The position numbers and the translations under genes are program-made. Positions 1 to 9,197 of a DNA stretch of 64,000 nucleotides are shown piece by piece. Each line of letters starts with the position of its first letter. Position 1 is the first letter of the stretch. This stretch comes from Jiangella sp. DSM 45060. Its GTDB lineage: Bacteria; Actinomycetota; Actinomycetes; Jiangellales; Jiangellaceae. The notes under the pieces were generated by a model, which worked only from the letters and a program-made list of their open reading frames with translations, made no database searches and was not told the origin of the DNA. Where the stretch lies: positions 558,001 to 622,000 of the forward strand of contig NZ_LT629771.1 of the NCBI RefSeq assembly GCF_900105175.1, read 5' to 3'.

Positions 1-2547
1 CAGACCGTCACCAGCTTCAAGCTCGACTCCCGGTCGCTGCCCGACCTCCCCGACCCCAAGCCGAAGTACGAGATCTGGGTGTACTCGCCCCGGGTCGAGG
101 GCGTGCACCTGCGCTACGGCGCCGTCGCCCGCGGCGGGCTGCGCTGGTCCGACCGGCGCGAGGACTTCCGGACGGAGATCCTCGGCCTGGTCAAGGCGCA
201 GGCGGTGAAGAACTCCGTCATCGTCCCGGTCGGCGCGAAGGGCGGCTTCGTCGGCAAGCGGCTGCCCGACCCCGCCGTCGACCGCGAGGCGTGGCTGGCC
301 GAGGGCGTCGAGTGCTACAAGACGTTCATCCGGGCCATGCTCGACATCACCGACAACCGCGCCGCCGATCGCAGCGTCGTCCCGCCGCCGATGGTCGTCC
401 GCCACGACGGCGACGACCCGTACCTCGTGGTGGCGGCCGACAAGGGCACCGCGTCGTTCTCCGACATCGCCAACGACGTCTCCCACGAATACGGCTTCTG
501 GCTCGGCGACGCGTTCGCGTCCGGCGGGTCGGCCGGGTACGACCACAAGGCCATGGGCATCACCGCCCGCGGCGCCTGGGAGTCGGTGCGGCGGCACTTC
601 CGCCAGCTCGGCCGCGACACCCAGACCGAGGACTTCACCGTCGTCGGCATCGGAGACATGTCCGGCGACGTGTTCGGCAACGGCATGCTGCTGTCCGAGC
701 ACATCCGGCTGGTGGCCGCGTTCGACCACCGGCACATCTTCCTCGACCCCGACCCCGACCCGGCGGAGTCCTACGCCGAGCGCCGTCGCCTCTTCGAGCT
801 GCCGCGGTCCAGCTGGAACGACTACGAGCCCAAGCTGATCAGCGAGGGCGGCGGCGTCTACCCCCGCACGGCGAAGACGGTCAAGCTGTCGGCCGAGGTC
901 AAGCAGGCACTGGGCATCGACGCGTCGGTCGAGACCATGTCGCCGCCGGAGCTGATGCACGCCATCCTCGGCGCGCCCGTCGACCTGCTCTGGAACGGCG
1001 GCATCGGCACCTACGTGAAGGCGTCGACGGAGTCCAACGCCGAGGTCGGCGACAAGGCCAACGACGCCATCCGCATCGACGCCGCCGACCTCCGCGCGCA
1101 GGTCGTCGGCGAGGGCGGCAACCTCGGCCTGACCCAGCGCGGCCGCATCGAGTTCGCGCAGGCCGGAGGCAGGGTCAACACCGACGCCATCGACAACTCC
1201 GCCGGCGTCGACACCTCCGACCACGAGGTGAACATCAAGATCCTGCTCGACGGCGTCGTCCGGGCCGGCGACCTCACCGAGAAGCAGCGCAACGAGCTGC
1301 TGGCCGAGATGACCGACGAGATCGCCGACCTCGTGCTGGCGAACAACTACGGCCAGAACATCGCGCTGGCCAACGGCGTGTTCCAGGCACCGAACCTGGC
1401 CCACGTCCACCGCTCCTACCTCGCCAAGCTGGAGAGCCAGGGCAAGCTCGACCGCGCCATCGAGGCGCTGCCGACCGACCGCCAGCTGGCCGAGCGCATG
1501 GCCGCCGGCAAGGGCCTGACCAGCCCGGAGCTGTCCGTCGTCCTCGCGTACACGAAGAACCTCATGTACGAGGAGCTGCTGGCCGGCGGCATGCCCGACG
1601 ACCCGTACCTCGGCGCCGCGCTGCACGCGTACTTCCCGAGCGCGCTGCGCGACACCTACGGCGAGGTCATCGACAACCACCCGCTGCGCCGCGAGATCAT
1701 CTCGAACGTCGTGGTCAACGAGCTGGTGAACACCGCGGGCACGACGTTCGCGTACCGGCTGGGCATGGAGACCGGCGGCACCGTCGAGGACCTCGCGCGC
1801 GCGCACACCGTCGGCGGCGTCGTCTTCCGGATCCCCGACCTCATGGTCGCGATCAAGGAGCTCGACAACGTCGTGGCGTTCGACGTCCAGACGCGCATGC
1901 GGCTGGAGGCGCGGACGATCACCGAGCGGGCCACCCGCTGGCTCACCGTCAACCGCCGGCCACCCATCGACATCGCCTGGCAGATCGGGTTCTTCGAAGA
2001 GCCCATCGCCCGGCTGCTGGTGGCGCTGCCCGAGGTGCTGTCCGGCCGCGAGCTGGACCTCTACCACGAGCGGCTGGAGGCGCTGGCCGCCGACGGCGTG
2101 CCGGAGCCGCTGGCCAACCGGGTCGCGGTGCTGCCGCCGGCCTACGCCGGGCTCGGGATGGTCGAGAACTCGCTGGCCACCGGCACCGACCTGCTCGAGG
2201 TGGCGCGGGTGCACTTCACCCTCGGCGCGTTCCTCGAACTGGGCCGGCTGCTGGAGCGGATCATCTCGCTGCCGCGGCGCGACCGCTGGCAGACGATGGC
2301 CCGCGCCGCCCTGCGCGACGACCTCCACGCCGTCCAGGCGGCGCTGACGGCGCAGGTCATCCAGCACACGCACGAGGAGGCGGCGCCGCAGGACCGGGTC
2401 GAGGCGTGGGCGGCGCAGGACGACGTCGTCGTCGCCCGCACCCAGGGCATGCTGCGCGAGATCGTCGAGGGCGACAGCTTCGACCTCGCCCGCCTGTCGG
2501 TCGGCCTGCGCGCCGTCCGCGGCCTGCTCCGCCCCGACGCGACGTAG
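1..2547 (+). CDS. gdh: NAD-specific glutamate dehydrogenase, large type (3' part)
   Basis: The gene enters the window in frame at base 1, so only the C-terminal 848 residues are present; family members are about 1,600 aa. The enzyme interconverts glutamate with 2-oxoglutarate and ammonia using NAD in the cytoplasm. The visible part begins in the catalytic domain: a glycine-rich stretch with GGLRWSDRREDFRTEILGL is followed by KNSVIVPVGAKGGF, then the Rossmann region (VVGIGDMSGDVFGNGML) and the long helical C-terminal domain typical of the 180-kDa class (Bac_GDH). The protein ends at a normal TAG with no sign of truncation. It is followed at once by three hairpins and by a convergent MMPL gene. 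The promoter and N-terminal regulatory domains lie outside the window. Confidence 0.93.
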   Translation, partial: QTVTSFKLDSRSLPDLPDPKPKYEIWVYSPRVEGVHLRYGAVARGGLRWSDRREDFRTEILGLVKAQAVKNSVIVPVGAKGGFVGKRLPDPAVDREAWLAEGVECYKTFIRAMLDITDNRAADRSVVPPPMVVRHDGDDPYLVVAADKGTASFSDIANDVSHEYGFWLGDAFASGGSAGYDHKAMGITARGAWESVRRHFRQLGRDTQTEDFTVVGIGDMSGDVFGNGMLLSEHIRLVAAFDHRHIFLDPDPDPAESYAERRRLFELPRSSWNDYEPKLISEGGGVYPRTAKTVKLSAEVKQALGIDASVETMSPPELMHAILGAPVDLLWNGGIGTYVKASTESNAEVGDKANDAIRIDAADLRAQVVGEGGNLGLTQRGRIEFAQAGGRVNTDAIDNSAGVDTSDHEVNIKILLDGVVRAGDLTEKQRNELLAEMTDEIADLVLANNYGQNIALANGVFQAPNLAHVHRSYLAKLESQGKLDRAIEALPTDRQLAERMAAGKGLTSPELSVVLAYTKNLMYEELLAGGMPDDPYLGAALHAYFPSALRDTYGEVIDNHPLRREIISNVVVNELVNTAGTTFAYRLGMETGGTVEDLARAHTVGGVVFRIPDLMVAIKELDNVVAFDVQTRMRLEARTITERATRWLTVNRRPPIDIAWQIGFFEEPIARLLVALPEVLSGRELDLYHERLEALAADGVPEPLANRVAVLPPAYAGLGMVENSLATGTDLLEVARVHFTLGAFLELGRLLERIISLPRRDRWQTMARAALRDDLHAVQAALTAQVIQHTHEEAAPQDRVEAWAAQDDVVVARTQGMLREIVEGDSFDLARLSVGLRAVRGLLRPDAT

Positions 2548-2552
2548 CGCAC

Positions 2553-2587
2553 CGCCTGAACAGTGCGGGCGGCGCTCCGTTCAGGCG
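2553..2587 (+). terminator. Hairpin just after gdh
   Basis: CGCCTGAAC (2553-2561) pairs perfectly with GTTCAGGCG (2579-2587). It starts six bases after the gdh stop codon and is followed by GC-rich sequence and a short CCCCTTT run. It is probably the intrinsic terminator of gdh. Confidence 0.5.
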
Positions 2588-2616
2588 TGCCTCGGCGCCC
2601 CCCGCGTCTCGCCCCT

Positions 2617-2675
2617 TTGCAATGAGCACCGATACGCATCACCCAGCCGGCGATGCGTATCGGTGCTCATTGCAA
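2617..2675. terminator. Perfect 24-bp inverted repeat, bidirectional terminator
   Basis: Arms 2617-2640 and 2652-2675 are perfect reverse complements of 24 nt around an 11-nt loop. The left arm begins TTGCAATGAGCACC. It lies between convergent genes (gdh and an MMPL transporter), the expected place for a bidirectional terminator. Its length and perfection are unusual. Confidence 0.6.
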
Positions 2676-2692
2676 GCGGTGCGGGACGGGCG

Positions 2693-2740
2693 ATGGCTGG
2701 CGGTCTGCTGGTGTCAGGGCACCAGCAGACCGCCAGCCAT
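2693..2740. terminator. Perfect 21-bp inverted repeat next to the MMPL stop
   Basis: Arms 2693-2713 (ATGGCTGGCGG...) and 2720-2740 are perfect 21-nt reverse complements around a 6-nt loop TCAGGG. It ends 18 bases before the stop codon of the leftward MMPL gene, so it probably ends that transcript, and it may also block read-through from gdh. Confidence 0.6.
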
Positions 2741-2758
2741 GAGGGCCGCGGTGCCGTG

Positions 2759-5638
2759 TCAGCGAGTGGGAACGAGCTCCGGTGCGCCGGCGCCGCGGCC
2801 GTCCGTCTCGGCGGCCGCGTCCACCTCCGCGTCGGGCAGGTAGAGCTCGGGCCGGCCCTCGACGTGCAGCTGGGGCAGCCGGCGCTCCAGCCAGGACGGC
2901 AGCCACCAGTTGGCCCGTCCGAGCAGGTGCATGACGGCGGGGACCAGCAGCATCCGCACGACGGTGGCGTCGACGAGGATCGCCGCGGCCATGCCGACGC
3001 CGATGACCTTGAGGAACACCTCCGGGCTCGGGATGAACGCCGCGAACACCGCCACCATGATCGCCGCCGCGGCGGTGATGACCCGTCCCGTGCCGGCCAG
3101 CCCTTCGACGATGGCGCGGGCGTTGTCGCCGGTCCGCGTCCACGCCTCGCGCATTCGGCTGATCAGGAACACCTCGTAGTCCATCGACAACCCGAACAGC
3201 ACCGCGAAGACCAGCACCGGGATGAACGCCGGCATCGGCGTCTCGGTGTCGATGCCGATCAGCTGCCCGGCCCAGCCGCCCTCCAGGACCAGCGCGACCA
3301 CGCCGTACGCGGCGGCGACGGAGAGCAGGTTCATCAGCGCGGCCGTGATCGGGATGACGATGCTGCGGAACGACACCAGCAGCAGGACCATCGACAGCAG
3401 CACCACGCCGCCGATCAGCAGCGGCAGCCGCTCGGCCGTGTTCTCCGTCGAGTCGATCGACGTCGCCGTGACGCCGCCGACGTGCACCTCGACGCCGGCG
3501 CCCGGCAACACGTCGTCGCGCAAGGTGTGGACGAGGTCCTCCGTCGCGGCGTCCTGTGGACCGGTCGCCGGGAGGACGGTGAGCAGCGCGGCGTCGCCGG
3601 CCTCGTTGACGGCGGGCGGCATGACGGCGGCGACGCCCGGGGTCGCGGTGACGGCCTCGGCGAGCGCCGGCAGCGCGGCCTCGTCGCCCGGGCCGTCCAG
3701 GTCCGCGACCAGCAACAGCGGTCCGTTGGCGCCCGCGCCGAAGCCGTCGGACAGCAGGTCGTACGCCTGCCGCGACGAGCGGTCCTCCTCGTTGTTGCCC
3801 GCGTCGGGGAAGCCGAAGCGGACGCCGAGGAACGGCGCCGCGAGCGCCAGCAGCAGGCCGACGCCGACGACCGTCGCGATGATGCTGTGCCGGTCGACCA
3901 GCCGGCCCCAGCGCAGCCACATCCGCGACGGCTCGACGTGCCCGCCCGCGGCCAGTTGCGCCGTCGTCCGTCGCCGGCGGCCCAGCGGGAGGCGGAGGCG
4001 GTCGACCCAGCCGCCGAAGAAGCCGAGCAGCGCCGGGAACAGCGTCGCGGCCGCGGCCATGACGACGAGGACGGCGACGATCGTGACCAGCGCCGCGCCC
4101 TGCATGAACGAGAGGCCCATCGCGAACAGGCCGAACATGCTGACCATGACGGTGCTGCCGGCGACCATGACGGCCCGCCCGGCGGTGTCGAGCGTCGCGA
4201 CGGTGGCCGGTTCCGGGTCGAGGCCGGCGGCGCGCCATTCGCGGAACCGCGTCACCATGAGCAGCACGTAGTCGATGCCGAGCGCGATGCCCATCATCGT
4301 CGCCAGCGCCGTCGACCAGTCCGGCACGTCCACCAGCGCCGCGACGACACCGGTGAGCGCGCCGCTGAGTGCCAGCCCGGCGACCGCGACGATGAGCGGG
4401 AGCCCGGCCGCGACGACCGAGCCGAACGTGATGAGCAGGATCACCGCGGCGGCGGCCATGCCGATGGCCTCGGAGCCGATCTCGCCCTGCTCCGCCAGCG
4501 CGACGGTCTGCCCGCCGAGCGCGATCTCCAGCCCCGGCCGTTCGGCCGCGGCAGCCATGGCCAGGATCTCTTCGGTCTCCTCGACCGGCATGTCGTCCGG
4601 CAGCACGACGTCCAGATTCACCGTCGCGACGAGGATGTCGCCGTTCTGCGAGATGCCGCCAGGTGTCGTGTACGGGTCATCGACGGCGACCACGTGCGGC
4701 TGCGCCCGCAACTCGTCGAGCAACGCGGTGACGTCGGCCTGCACCTCGGGGTCGGTGACCCCCGTCTCGTCCGTCCTCACCACCACGTCGATGGTGTCGC
4801 CGGACTGCGCCGGGAAGCGCTGCTCCAGCAGGTCCTGGGCTTCGCGGGAGTCCGAGCCGGGCGCCGAGTAGTCGGCGGTGAAGTCGCCGGCGAACGCGGC
4901 GGACAGCCCGAACGCGGCCGCGATGGCCACCACCCACGCCACGACCACCCGGCCGCGGCGCCGGTACGAGGCGCCGGCCAACCGGCCGAGCACTCCAGGA
5001 CGCGGGGGAGCGGCGGGCGTGTCGGTCGGTGCGCCGCCGCGGCCGTTGCCGTTGCTCTCGCGGCCCGCGCTGCTGGGGCCGCCGTTGCCGCTGCGGCCCA
5101 CGTTGCTGCCGTTGCCAGCGAGGTCGTTGCGGTCGCGGTTGCCGCCGTTGTGATCGTGGTCGCTGTCGCCGCGGGTGCGGCCGTTCCCGTTGGACTCGCC
5201 GCGTTCGCCGGTCTGGGCGTCGTCGGTGCGCCAGCCCGCCGTCGTGGGCCGGTCCGCGTTTCTCGATCCGTTGGCCAACGTGCCCGCCTCCAGCGGGTCG
5301 GCTCCGGTGGCCTGCGCCGAGTTATGGCGGACCGTGGAATCGAGGTGGTCTGTCGAGTCTGAGCGGCCGGCGGAATCACGGCGGTCGACGTCAGGGTGGC
5401 CAGTCGACCCGGTGTGGTCGGACGGCCCCAACCGGTCGGCGGGGCCAAGCCGGTCGGCCGAGGCGATGTGGCCGTCGTTGGTGGCGGCGGTGGCATCAGC
5501 GGCGGCATCAGTGGCGGTGGTGGCGGCGAGGCGGTCGGCCGCGGACGTCGGGTCGGGCGGGGTGGGCCGGTCCGTCGCGCCGGCACCCGGAGGCGTCGTC
5601 GGCCGGTCGCCGTCGTCAGTGGTGGTGGGCTTGTTCAT
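2759..5638 (-). CDS. MMPL/RND-family transporter with long disordered N-terminus
   Basis: A 959-aa membrane protein of the MMPL branch of the RND superfamily, which exports lipids, drugs or other hydrophobic compounds by proton antiport. The transporter proper begins near residue 220 (SYRRRGRVVVAWVVAIAAA, TM1). It shows the two-fold pattern of TM1 plus an extracytoplasmic loop followed by TM bundles. The motifs GIDYVLLMVTRFREW and GLSMDYEVFLISRMREAW, characteristic of the two halves, are clear. The first ~215 residues are hydrophilic and rich in D, R, T, P, S, G and N, with short repeats such as DRLGPADRLGPSD; this is longer than in usual members. The ATG at 5638 is preceded by GAGGGGCAGGAC, a usable ribosome site. 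It is divergent from a TetR gene that probably represses it. The substrate is unknown. Confidence 0.9.
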   Translation of the reverse strand: MNKPTTTDDGDRPTTPPGAGATDRPTPPDPTSAADRLAATTATDAAADATAATNDGHIASADRLGPADRLGPSDHTGSTGHPDVDRRDSAGRSDSTDHLDSTVRHNSAQATGADPLEAGTLANGSRNADRPTTAGWRTDDAQTGERGESNGNGRTRGDSDHDHNGGNRDRNDLAGNGSNVGRSGNGGPSSAGRESNGNGRGGAPTDTPAAPPRPGVLGRLAGASYRRRGRVVVAWVVAIAAAFGLSAAFAGDFTADYSAPGSDSREAQDLLEQRFPAQSGDTIDVVVRTDETGVTDPEVQADVTALLDELRAQPHVVAVDDPYTTPGGISQNGDILVATVNLDVVLPDDMPVEETEEILAMAAAAERPGLEIALGGQTVALAEQGEIGSEAIGMAAAAVILLITFGSVVAAGLPLIVAVAGLALSGALTGVVAALVDVPDWSTALATMMGIALGIDYVLLMVTRFREWRAAGLDPEPATVATLDTAGRAVMVAGSTVMVSMFGLFAMGLSFMQGAALVTIVAVLVVMAAAATLFPALLGFFGGWVDRLRLPLGRRRRTTAQLAAGGHVEPSRMWLRWGRLVDRHSIIATVVGVGLLLALAAPFLGVRFGFPDAGNNEEDRSSRQAYDLLSDGFGAGANGPLLLVADLDGPGDEAALPALAEAVTATPGVAAVMPPAVNEAGDAALLTVLPATGPQDAATEDLVHTLRDDVLPGAGVEVHVGGVTATSIDSTENTAERLPLLIGGVVLLSMVLLLVSFRSIVIPITAALMNLLSVAAAYGVVALVLEGGWAGQLIGIDTETPMPAFIPVLVFAVLFGLSMDYEVFLISRMREAWTRTGDNARAIVEGLAGTGRVITAAAAIMVAVFAAFIPSPEVFLKVIGVGMAAAILVDATVVRMLLVPAVMHLLGRANWWLPSWLERRLPQLHVEGRPELYLPDAEVDAAAETDGRGAGAPELVPTR

Positions 5639-5655
5639 GTCCTGCCCCTCGAAGT

Positions 5656-5695
5656 GTTACGTGACGTAGCGTTAGAACTGTTACTCGACATAACA
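5656..5695. promoter_or_regulatory. Candidate TetR operator region
   Basis: The 147-bp divergent spacer is AT-rich compared with its surroundings. It holds TACGTGACGTA (palindrome around a central G, from 5658) and TGTTACTCGACATAACA (5679-5695, 5-bp arms TGTTA/TAACA), with GTTA-type half sites repeated between them. A further GTGAA/TTCAC repeat lies near 5735-5750. It is a plausible binding site for the neighbouring TetR protein; no site has been proven. Confidence 0.4.
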
Positions 5696-5785
5696 AACAC
5701 GACGCGGCTAAACTTGTCAAGAGGCTTCACATCTGTGAAAGTGCTTCACGCATTGCCGCCGCACGACACAAGGAGGTGGGCGCAG

Positions 5786-6607
5786 ATGGCAGGCGAGACC
5801 CCCCAGCCCGGCCGCGAGCCGGAGCGACCGCCGACCCGGCCGACGGAACAGTCGGAGCGGCTGGCTGAGAAGCCGCCGTCCCGGCGGGAGCGGGCTCGTG
5901 CGGCGACCATCGAGGAGATCAAGCAGACCGCGCTGGGCCTGATGCGCGAGCAGGGGACGACCGACTTCCGGTTCTCCGACATCGCCCGCCTCATGGGCAT
6001 GACGGCGCCGGCCCTGTACCGCTACTTCGCCGACCGCGACGAGCTGCTGACGGAGCTCATCGTGGACGCGTACAACGACCTGGGCGAGGCGGTCGCGGAG
6101 GCGCGCGACCGGATCCCCGTCGACGATCCGGGGGGCCGGTTCGGCGCGGTCGCGCAGTCGTACCGGCGCTGGGCGCGCGAGGAGCCGCAGCGGTTCGCGC
6201 TGATCCTCGGCATGCCGGTCCCCGGCTATCACGCCCCCGAGGAGGGCCCGACGACGGAGGCGGCCCGGCGCGCGATGGCGCAGCTCAAGTCGCTGTTCTT
6301 CGAGGCCGCCCAGGCCGGCGTCCTCGGTCCTCCCATGCTCGCCGACGCCGATGGCAGCATCGCCCGCATGCTCGCGGAGCACCACGACGAGAAGGAGCTG
6401 CCGATCGACGGCCCGCCGGTCGCGCCCGAGACGTTCCAGGCGATGCTGCACTGCTGGGCGAGCCTGCACGGCTTCGCGTGCCTCGAATCGTACGGCCACC
6501 TCGACTGGCTGCCGGGGGAACTGCGCGACGCCATCTTCGACTCCAGCATGCGGCTCGTCGCGAAGGTCGCCGGCCTCCCCGAACCGGGCATCGCTCCCGC
6601 GCCGTGA
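5786..6607 (+). CDS. TetR/AcrR-family transcriptional regulator
   Basis: A 273-aa regulator. The ATG at 5786 is preceded by AGGAGGTGG at a good distance; an in-frame upstream extension exists but has no ribosome site. An unstructured N-terminal ~45 residues precedes the TetR helix-turn-helix (residues ~50-95: IKQTALGLMREQ..., FRFSDIARLMGMTAPALYRYFADRDELL). The C-terminal domain contains a WHG-type segment (CWASLHGFACLE), as in TetR_C_13-like regulators. It is divergent from the MMPL exporter gene and is probably its ligand-responsive repressor. Its stop lies 3 bp from that of the convergent ferredoxin reductase gene. Confidence 0.88.
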   Translation: MAGETPQPGREPERPPTRPTEQSERLAEKPPSRRERARAATIEEIKQTALGLMREQGTTDFRFSDIARLMGMTAPALYRYFADRDELLTELIVDAYNDLGEAVAEARDRIPVDDPGGRFGAVAQSYRRWAREEPQRFALILGMPVPGYHAPEEGPTTEAARRAMAQLKSLFFEAAQAGVLGPPMLADADGSIARMLAEHHDEKELPIDGPPVAPETFQAMLHCWASLHGFACLESYGHLDWLPGELRDAIFDSSMRLVAKVAGLPEPGIAPAP

Positions 6608-6610
6608 CGG

Positions 6611-7798
6611 TCAGGCGGCGACGGCGTCCCGCCAGGGCACGGCGCCGGCGACCAGTGCGCGGGCCCGCAGCAGCTCGCGTGGCGAGCGCCAGCCCAGCAC
6701 GCCGACGACCCGCTCGCCACGCCCGTAGGCGGCGACGAACCGTCGGTCCTCCAACGATCCGCTGATGACGGCGAACCGCTCGGCCGCGGAGGTCTGGCCG
6801 TAGGCCTGGAGCTTCGTGTCGTACTGGTCGCTCCAGAAATACGGCACCGGCTCGTACGCCTGCCCCGCGCCCAGCATGGAGCGTGCGGCCGCCATCGCCT
6901 GCTCGGTCGCGTTGGTCCGGTGCTCGACCCGCAGGCTGGCGCCGTGGCCGCGATGGAACCAGCGGGCGACGTCGCCGGCGGCGAACACGTCCGGCGCGGC
7001 CTGGCAGTGCGCGTCGCACCCGACGCCGTCGGCGAGCTCCAGGCCGCTGCCGTCGAGCCAGCCGGTGGCCGGCATGGTCCCGATCGCGACGAGCACGCAC
7101 GGGCTGCGCACCGTCGTGCCGTCGCCGAGCCGCACGCCGGTGACGCGGCCGCCGTCCCGCTCGACGCCCCGCACCGTGACGCCGAGGCGCAGGTCGACGT
7201 CGTGCTCGGTGTGCAGGCCGGCAAGCAGCCGCGCCACCTCCGGACCGACCTGACGCAGCATCGGCGCCGCCGCCGGGTCGACGAGCGTGACGGGGATGCC
7301 CAGGCCGCGCAGGGTGGCGGCCGCCTCCGCGCCCAGGAACCCCGCGCCGATGACGACCACCCGCCCGGCAGCGTGCGCCGCCTCCTTGAACGCGACGGTG
7401 TCGTCGATGGTGCGCAGGACGTGCACACCGTGCAGCCCGTCCGTCCCCGGCCATCGACGCGGCTGGACGCCGGTGGCGATGAGCAGCCGGTCGAAGCCGA
7501 GGTCGGCTCCGTCGACGCGGACCGTCCGCCCGGCCACGTCCAGCGAGGTCGCGGCGGCGCCGAGCCGGCAACCTATCCCCAGCTCGTCGTACCGATCACG
7601 GGGCAGCAGGTGCAGCCGGTCCGCCTCCCACGCCCCGGAGAGCAGCTGCTTCGACAGCGGCGGACGGTCGTAACCGAGATGCGGCTCGGCGCCGACGACG
7701 GTGACCTCGCCGTCGAAGCCGTCGGCGCGCAGTGACTCCGCGGCCGTCAGGCCGGCCGCCGACGCCCCGATGACGACGATGCGACGCGGCGGCGTCAC
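6611..7798 (-). CDS. FAD-dependent ferredoxin reductase (P450 partner)
   Basis: A 395-aa flavoprotein of the rubredoxin/ferredoxin-NAD(P) reductase type. It passes electrons from NAD(P)H through FAD to a ferredoxin. The N-terminal FAD site is IVVIGASAAGLTAAESLR, and YDRPPLSK follows as in putidaredoxin reductase-like proteins. A second Rossmann motif (VVVIGAGFLGAEAAATLRGLG, cut here to the core) binds NAD(P)H, and VFAAGDVARW is the second FAD motif. The GTG at 7798 overlaps the ferredoxin stop as GTGA; a longer frame upstream runs through the ferredoxin gene and is not credible. It is the last gene of the P450 operon and supplies reducing power to it. Confidence 0.9.
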   Translation of the reverse strand: MTPPRRIVVIGASAAGLTAAESLRADGFDGEVTVVGAEPHLGYDRPPLSKQLLSGAWEADRLHLLPRDRYDELGIGCRLGAAATSLDVAGRTVRVDGADLGFDRLLIATGVQPRRWPGTDGLHGVHVLRTIDDTVAFKEAAHAAGRVVVIGAGFLGAEAAATLRGLGIPVTLVDPAAAPMLRQVGPEVARLLAGLHTEHDVDLRLGVTVRGVERDGGRVTGVRLGDGTTVRSPCVLVAIGTMPATGWLDGSGLELADGVGCDAHCQAAPDVFAAGDVARWFHRGHGASLRVEHRTNATEQAMAAARSMLGAGQAYEPVPYFWSDQYDTKLQAYGQTSAAERFAVISGSLEDRRFVAAYGRGERVVGVLGWRSPRELLRARALVAGAVPWRDAVAA

Positions 7799-7986
7799 GC
7801 CTCGACCAGGATCGCCCGCGCCGGGCACAGCCGGGCGGCGAGCTGGACGTCGTCGGACATGGACGCCGGGGGATCGTCGTCGAGCAGGACGGCGAGACCG
7901 TCGTCGTCCTGGTCGAAGACGTCGGGTGCGGCCATGACGCACTGGCCGCCGCCGACGCAGCGGTCGATCTCGACGATGATCTTCAC
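7795..7986 (-). CDS. 3Fe-4S type ferredoxin
   Basis: A 63-aa acidic electron carrier. It begins VKIIVEIDRCVGGGQCV, and the third cysteine is in LCPAR near the C-terminus. The C-x5-C ... CP pattern, lacking the second cysteine of a 4Fe-4S site, is that of the single 3Fe-4S ferredoxins that serve actinobacterial P450s. The GTG start overlaps the P450 stop by four bases (GTGA), and its own stop overlaps the reductase start in the same way. This implies translational coupling and a dedicated P450-ferredoxin-reductase chain. Confidence 0.92.
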   Translation of the reverse strand: MKIIVEIDRCVGGGQCVMAAPDVFDQDDDGLAVLLDDDPPASMSDDVQLAARLCPARAILVEA

Positions 7987-9197
7987 GGCTGCTCCTCCCA
8001 GGTCACCGGCAGCGCGGTGAGACTCAGGAACGCGTACTCCTTGACCGACAGCGAGTCCGCGTCCGTGGCCAGCCGCAGCGACGGGATGCGCCGCAGTACC
8101 GTCTCGAGCACCGTCTGCAGCTCGATGCGCGCGAGCGGCTGCCCGAGGCACTGGTGCACTCCGTAGCCGAACGCGACGTGGTGCCGCGCCTCGCGCCGCG
8201 GGTCGAACCGGTGCGCGTCGGCGAACGCGGTGTCGTCGCGGTTCGCCCCGGCGACGGCGGCGATGACGCCGTCGCCCGGCTCGATGACGTGACCGCCGAT
8301 CTCGATGCGCTCCGTCGCCACGCGCGTCGGCGAGATGTGGAAGATGCTGATGTAGCGCAGCAGCTCCTCGACGGCGTTGGGCACCAGCGACGGGTCGGCC
8401 CGCAGCTCGCGCAGCTGCTCCGGGTGGCGCAGCAGCGTGGCGATGCTCATCGAGATCATGTTGGCGGTGGTCTCGTGGCCGGCCGTGATGAGCAGCCGGA
8501 CCGCCGCGATCAGCTCGTCGCGGGTGACGGTGTCGCCGCCGAGCTGATCGGCGACGAGCGCGCTGACGAGGTCGTCGGCGGGTTCGCGCTGTTTGCGGGC
8601 GATCAGCGCGTCGGCGTAGCCGAGCATCTCCTCGGTCGCGCGCCGGACGTCCTCGGGCGACGTCGTCAGCGTGTTGCGCCGGTGGTCGAGCTCCTGGATG
8701 CGATGACGGTCCTCGAACGGCATCCCCAGCACCCGGCAGATCGTGCGGGCCGGCACCTCCAGCGCCAGCGCCGGCACGAGGTCGGCCGGCGGCCCGGCCG
8801 TCAGCAGGTCCGACACCAGCTCGTCGACGATCTCCTGGACCATCGGCCGGAGCGTCTCGATGCGCTTGACCGCGAAGTACCTGGTGAACACCCGGCGCAG
8901 CCGCCCGTGCTCGGGCGGGTCCATCTGGATGAACGTGCGGCCGGACCGTTCCAGCGCCTCGCGGCCGGCCGTCGGGAACGGGAAGCCCGGACGGGTCCGG
9001 TCGGCGCTGATGCGCGGATCCGCGAGCAGCGAGCGCACCTCGTCGTACCCGGTGACCAGCCAGGCCGCCCGGCCGTCGAAGAGCCGCACCCGCGCCAGGC
9101 CGCCGGCTGCGCGGACGGCGGCGTACTCCGCGGGCGGGTCGAACGGGGTCGGCCGCGGCATCGGGAACGCGGGCAGGTCCTCGGAGGTCTGGGTCAC
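7983..9197 (-). CDS. Cytochrome P450 monooxygenase
   Basis: A 404-aa soluble class I P450, similar in build to the CYP105/CYP107 type. It has the I-helix oxygen-binding motif AGHETT, the K-helix ExxR (EELLR) and the haem loop FGYGVHQCLG with the proximal ligand Cys350. All key residues are present and the length is normal. The GTG start overlaps the upstream dehydrogenase stop (GTGA). The downstream ferredoxin and reductase complete the three-part electron chain. The substrate is not evident. The neighbouring 2-hydroxyacid dehydrogenase suggests catabolism of a small organic molecule rather than a large natural-product cluster. Confidence 0.93.
   Translation of the reverse strand: MTQTSEDLPAFPMPRPTPFDPPAEYAAVRAAGGLARVRLFDGRAAWLVTGYDEVRSLLADPRISADRTRPGFPFPTAGREALERSGRTFIQMDPPEHGRLRRVFTRYFAVKRIETLRPMVQEIVDELVSDLLTAGPPADLVPALALEVPARTICRVLGMPFEDRHRIQELDHRRNTLTTSPEDVRRATEEMLGYADALIARKQREPADDLVSALVADQLGGDTVTRDELIAAVRLLITAGHETTANMISMSIATLLRHPEQLRELRADPSLVPNAVEELLRYISIFHISPTRVATERIEIGGHVIEPGDGVIAAVAGANRDDTAFADAHRFDPRREARHHVAFGYGVHQCLGQPLARIELQTVLETVLRRIPSLRLATDADSLSVKEYAFLSLTALPVTWEEQP

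Noticed and set aside
2663-5362. Long open frame on the + strand opposite the MMPL gene
   Set aside because: Arg/Asp/His-rich translation without domains; it mirrors the high third-position GC of the real gene on the other strand.
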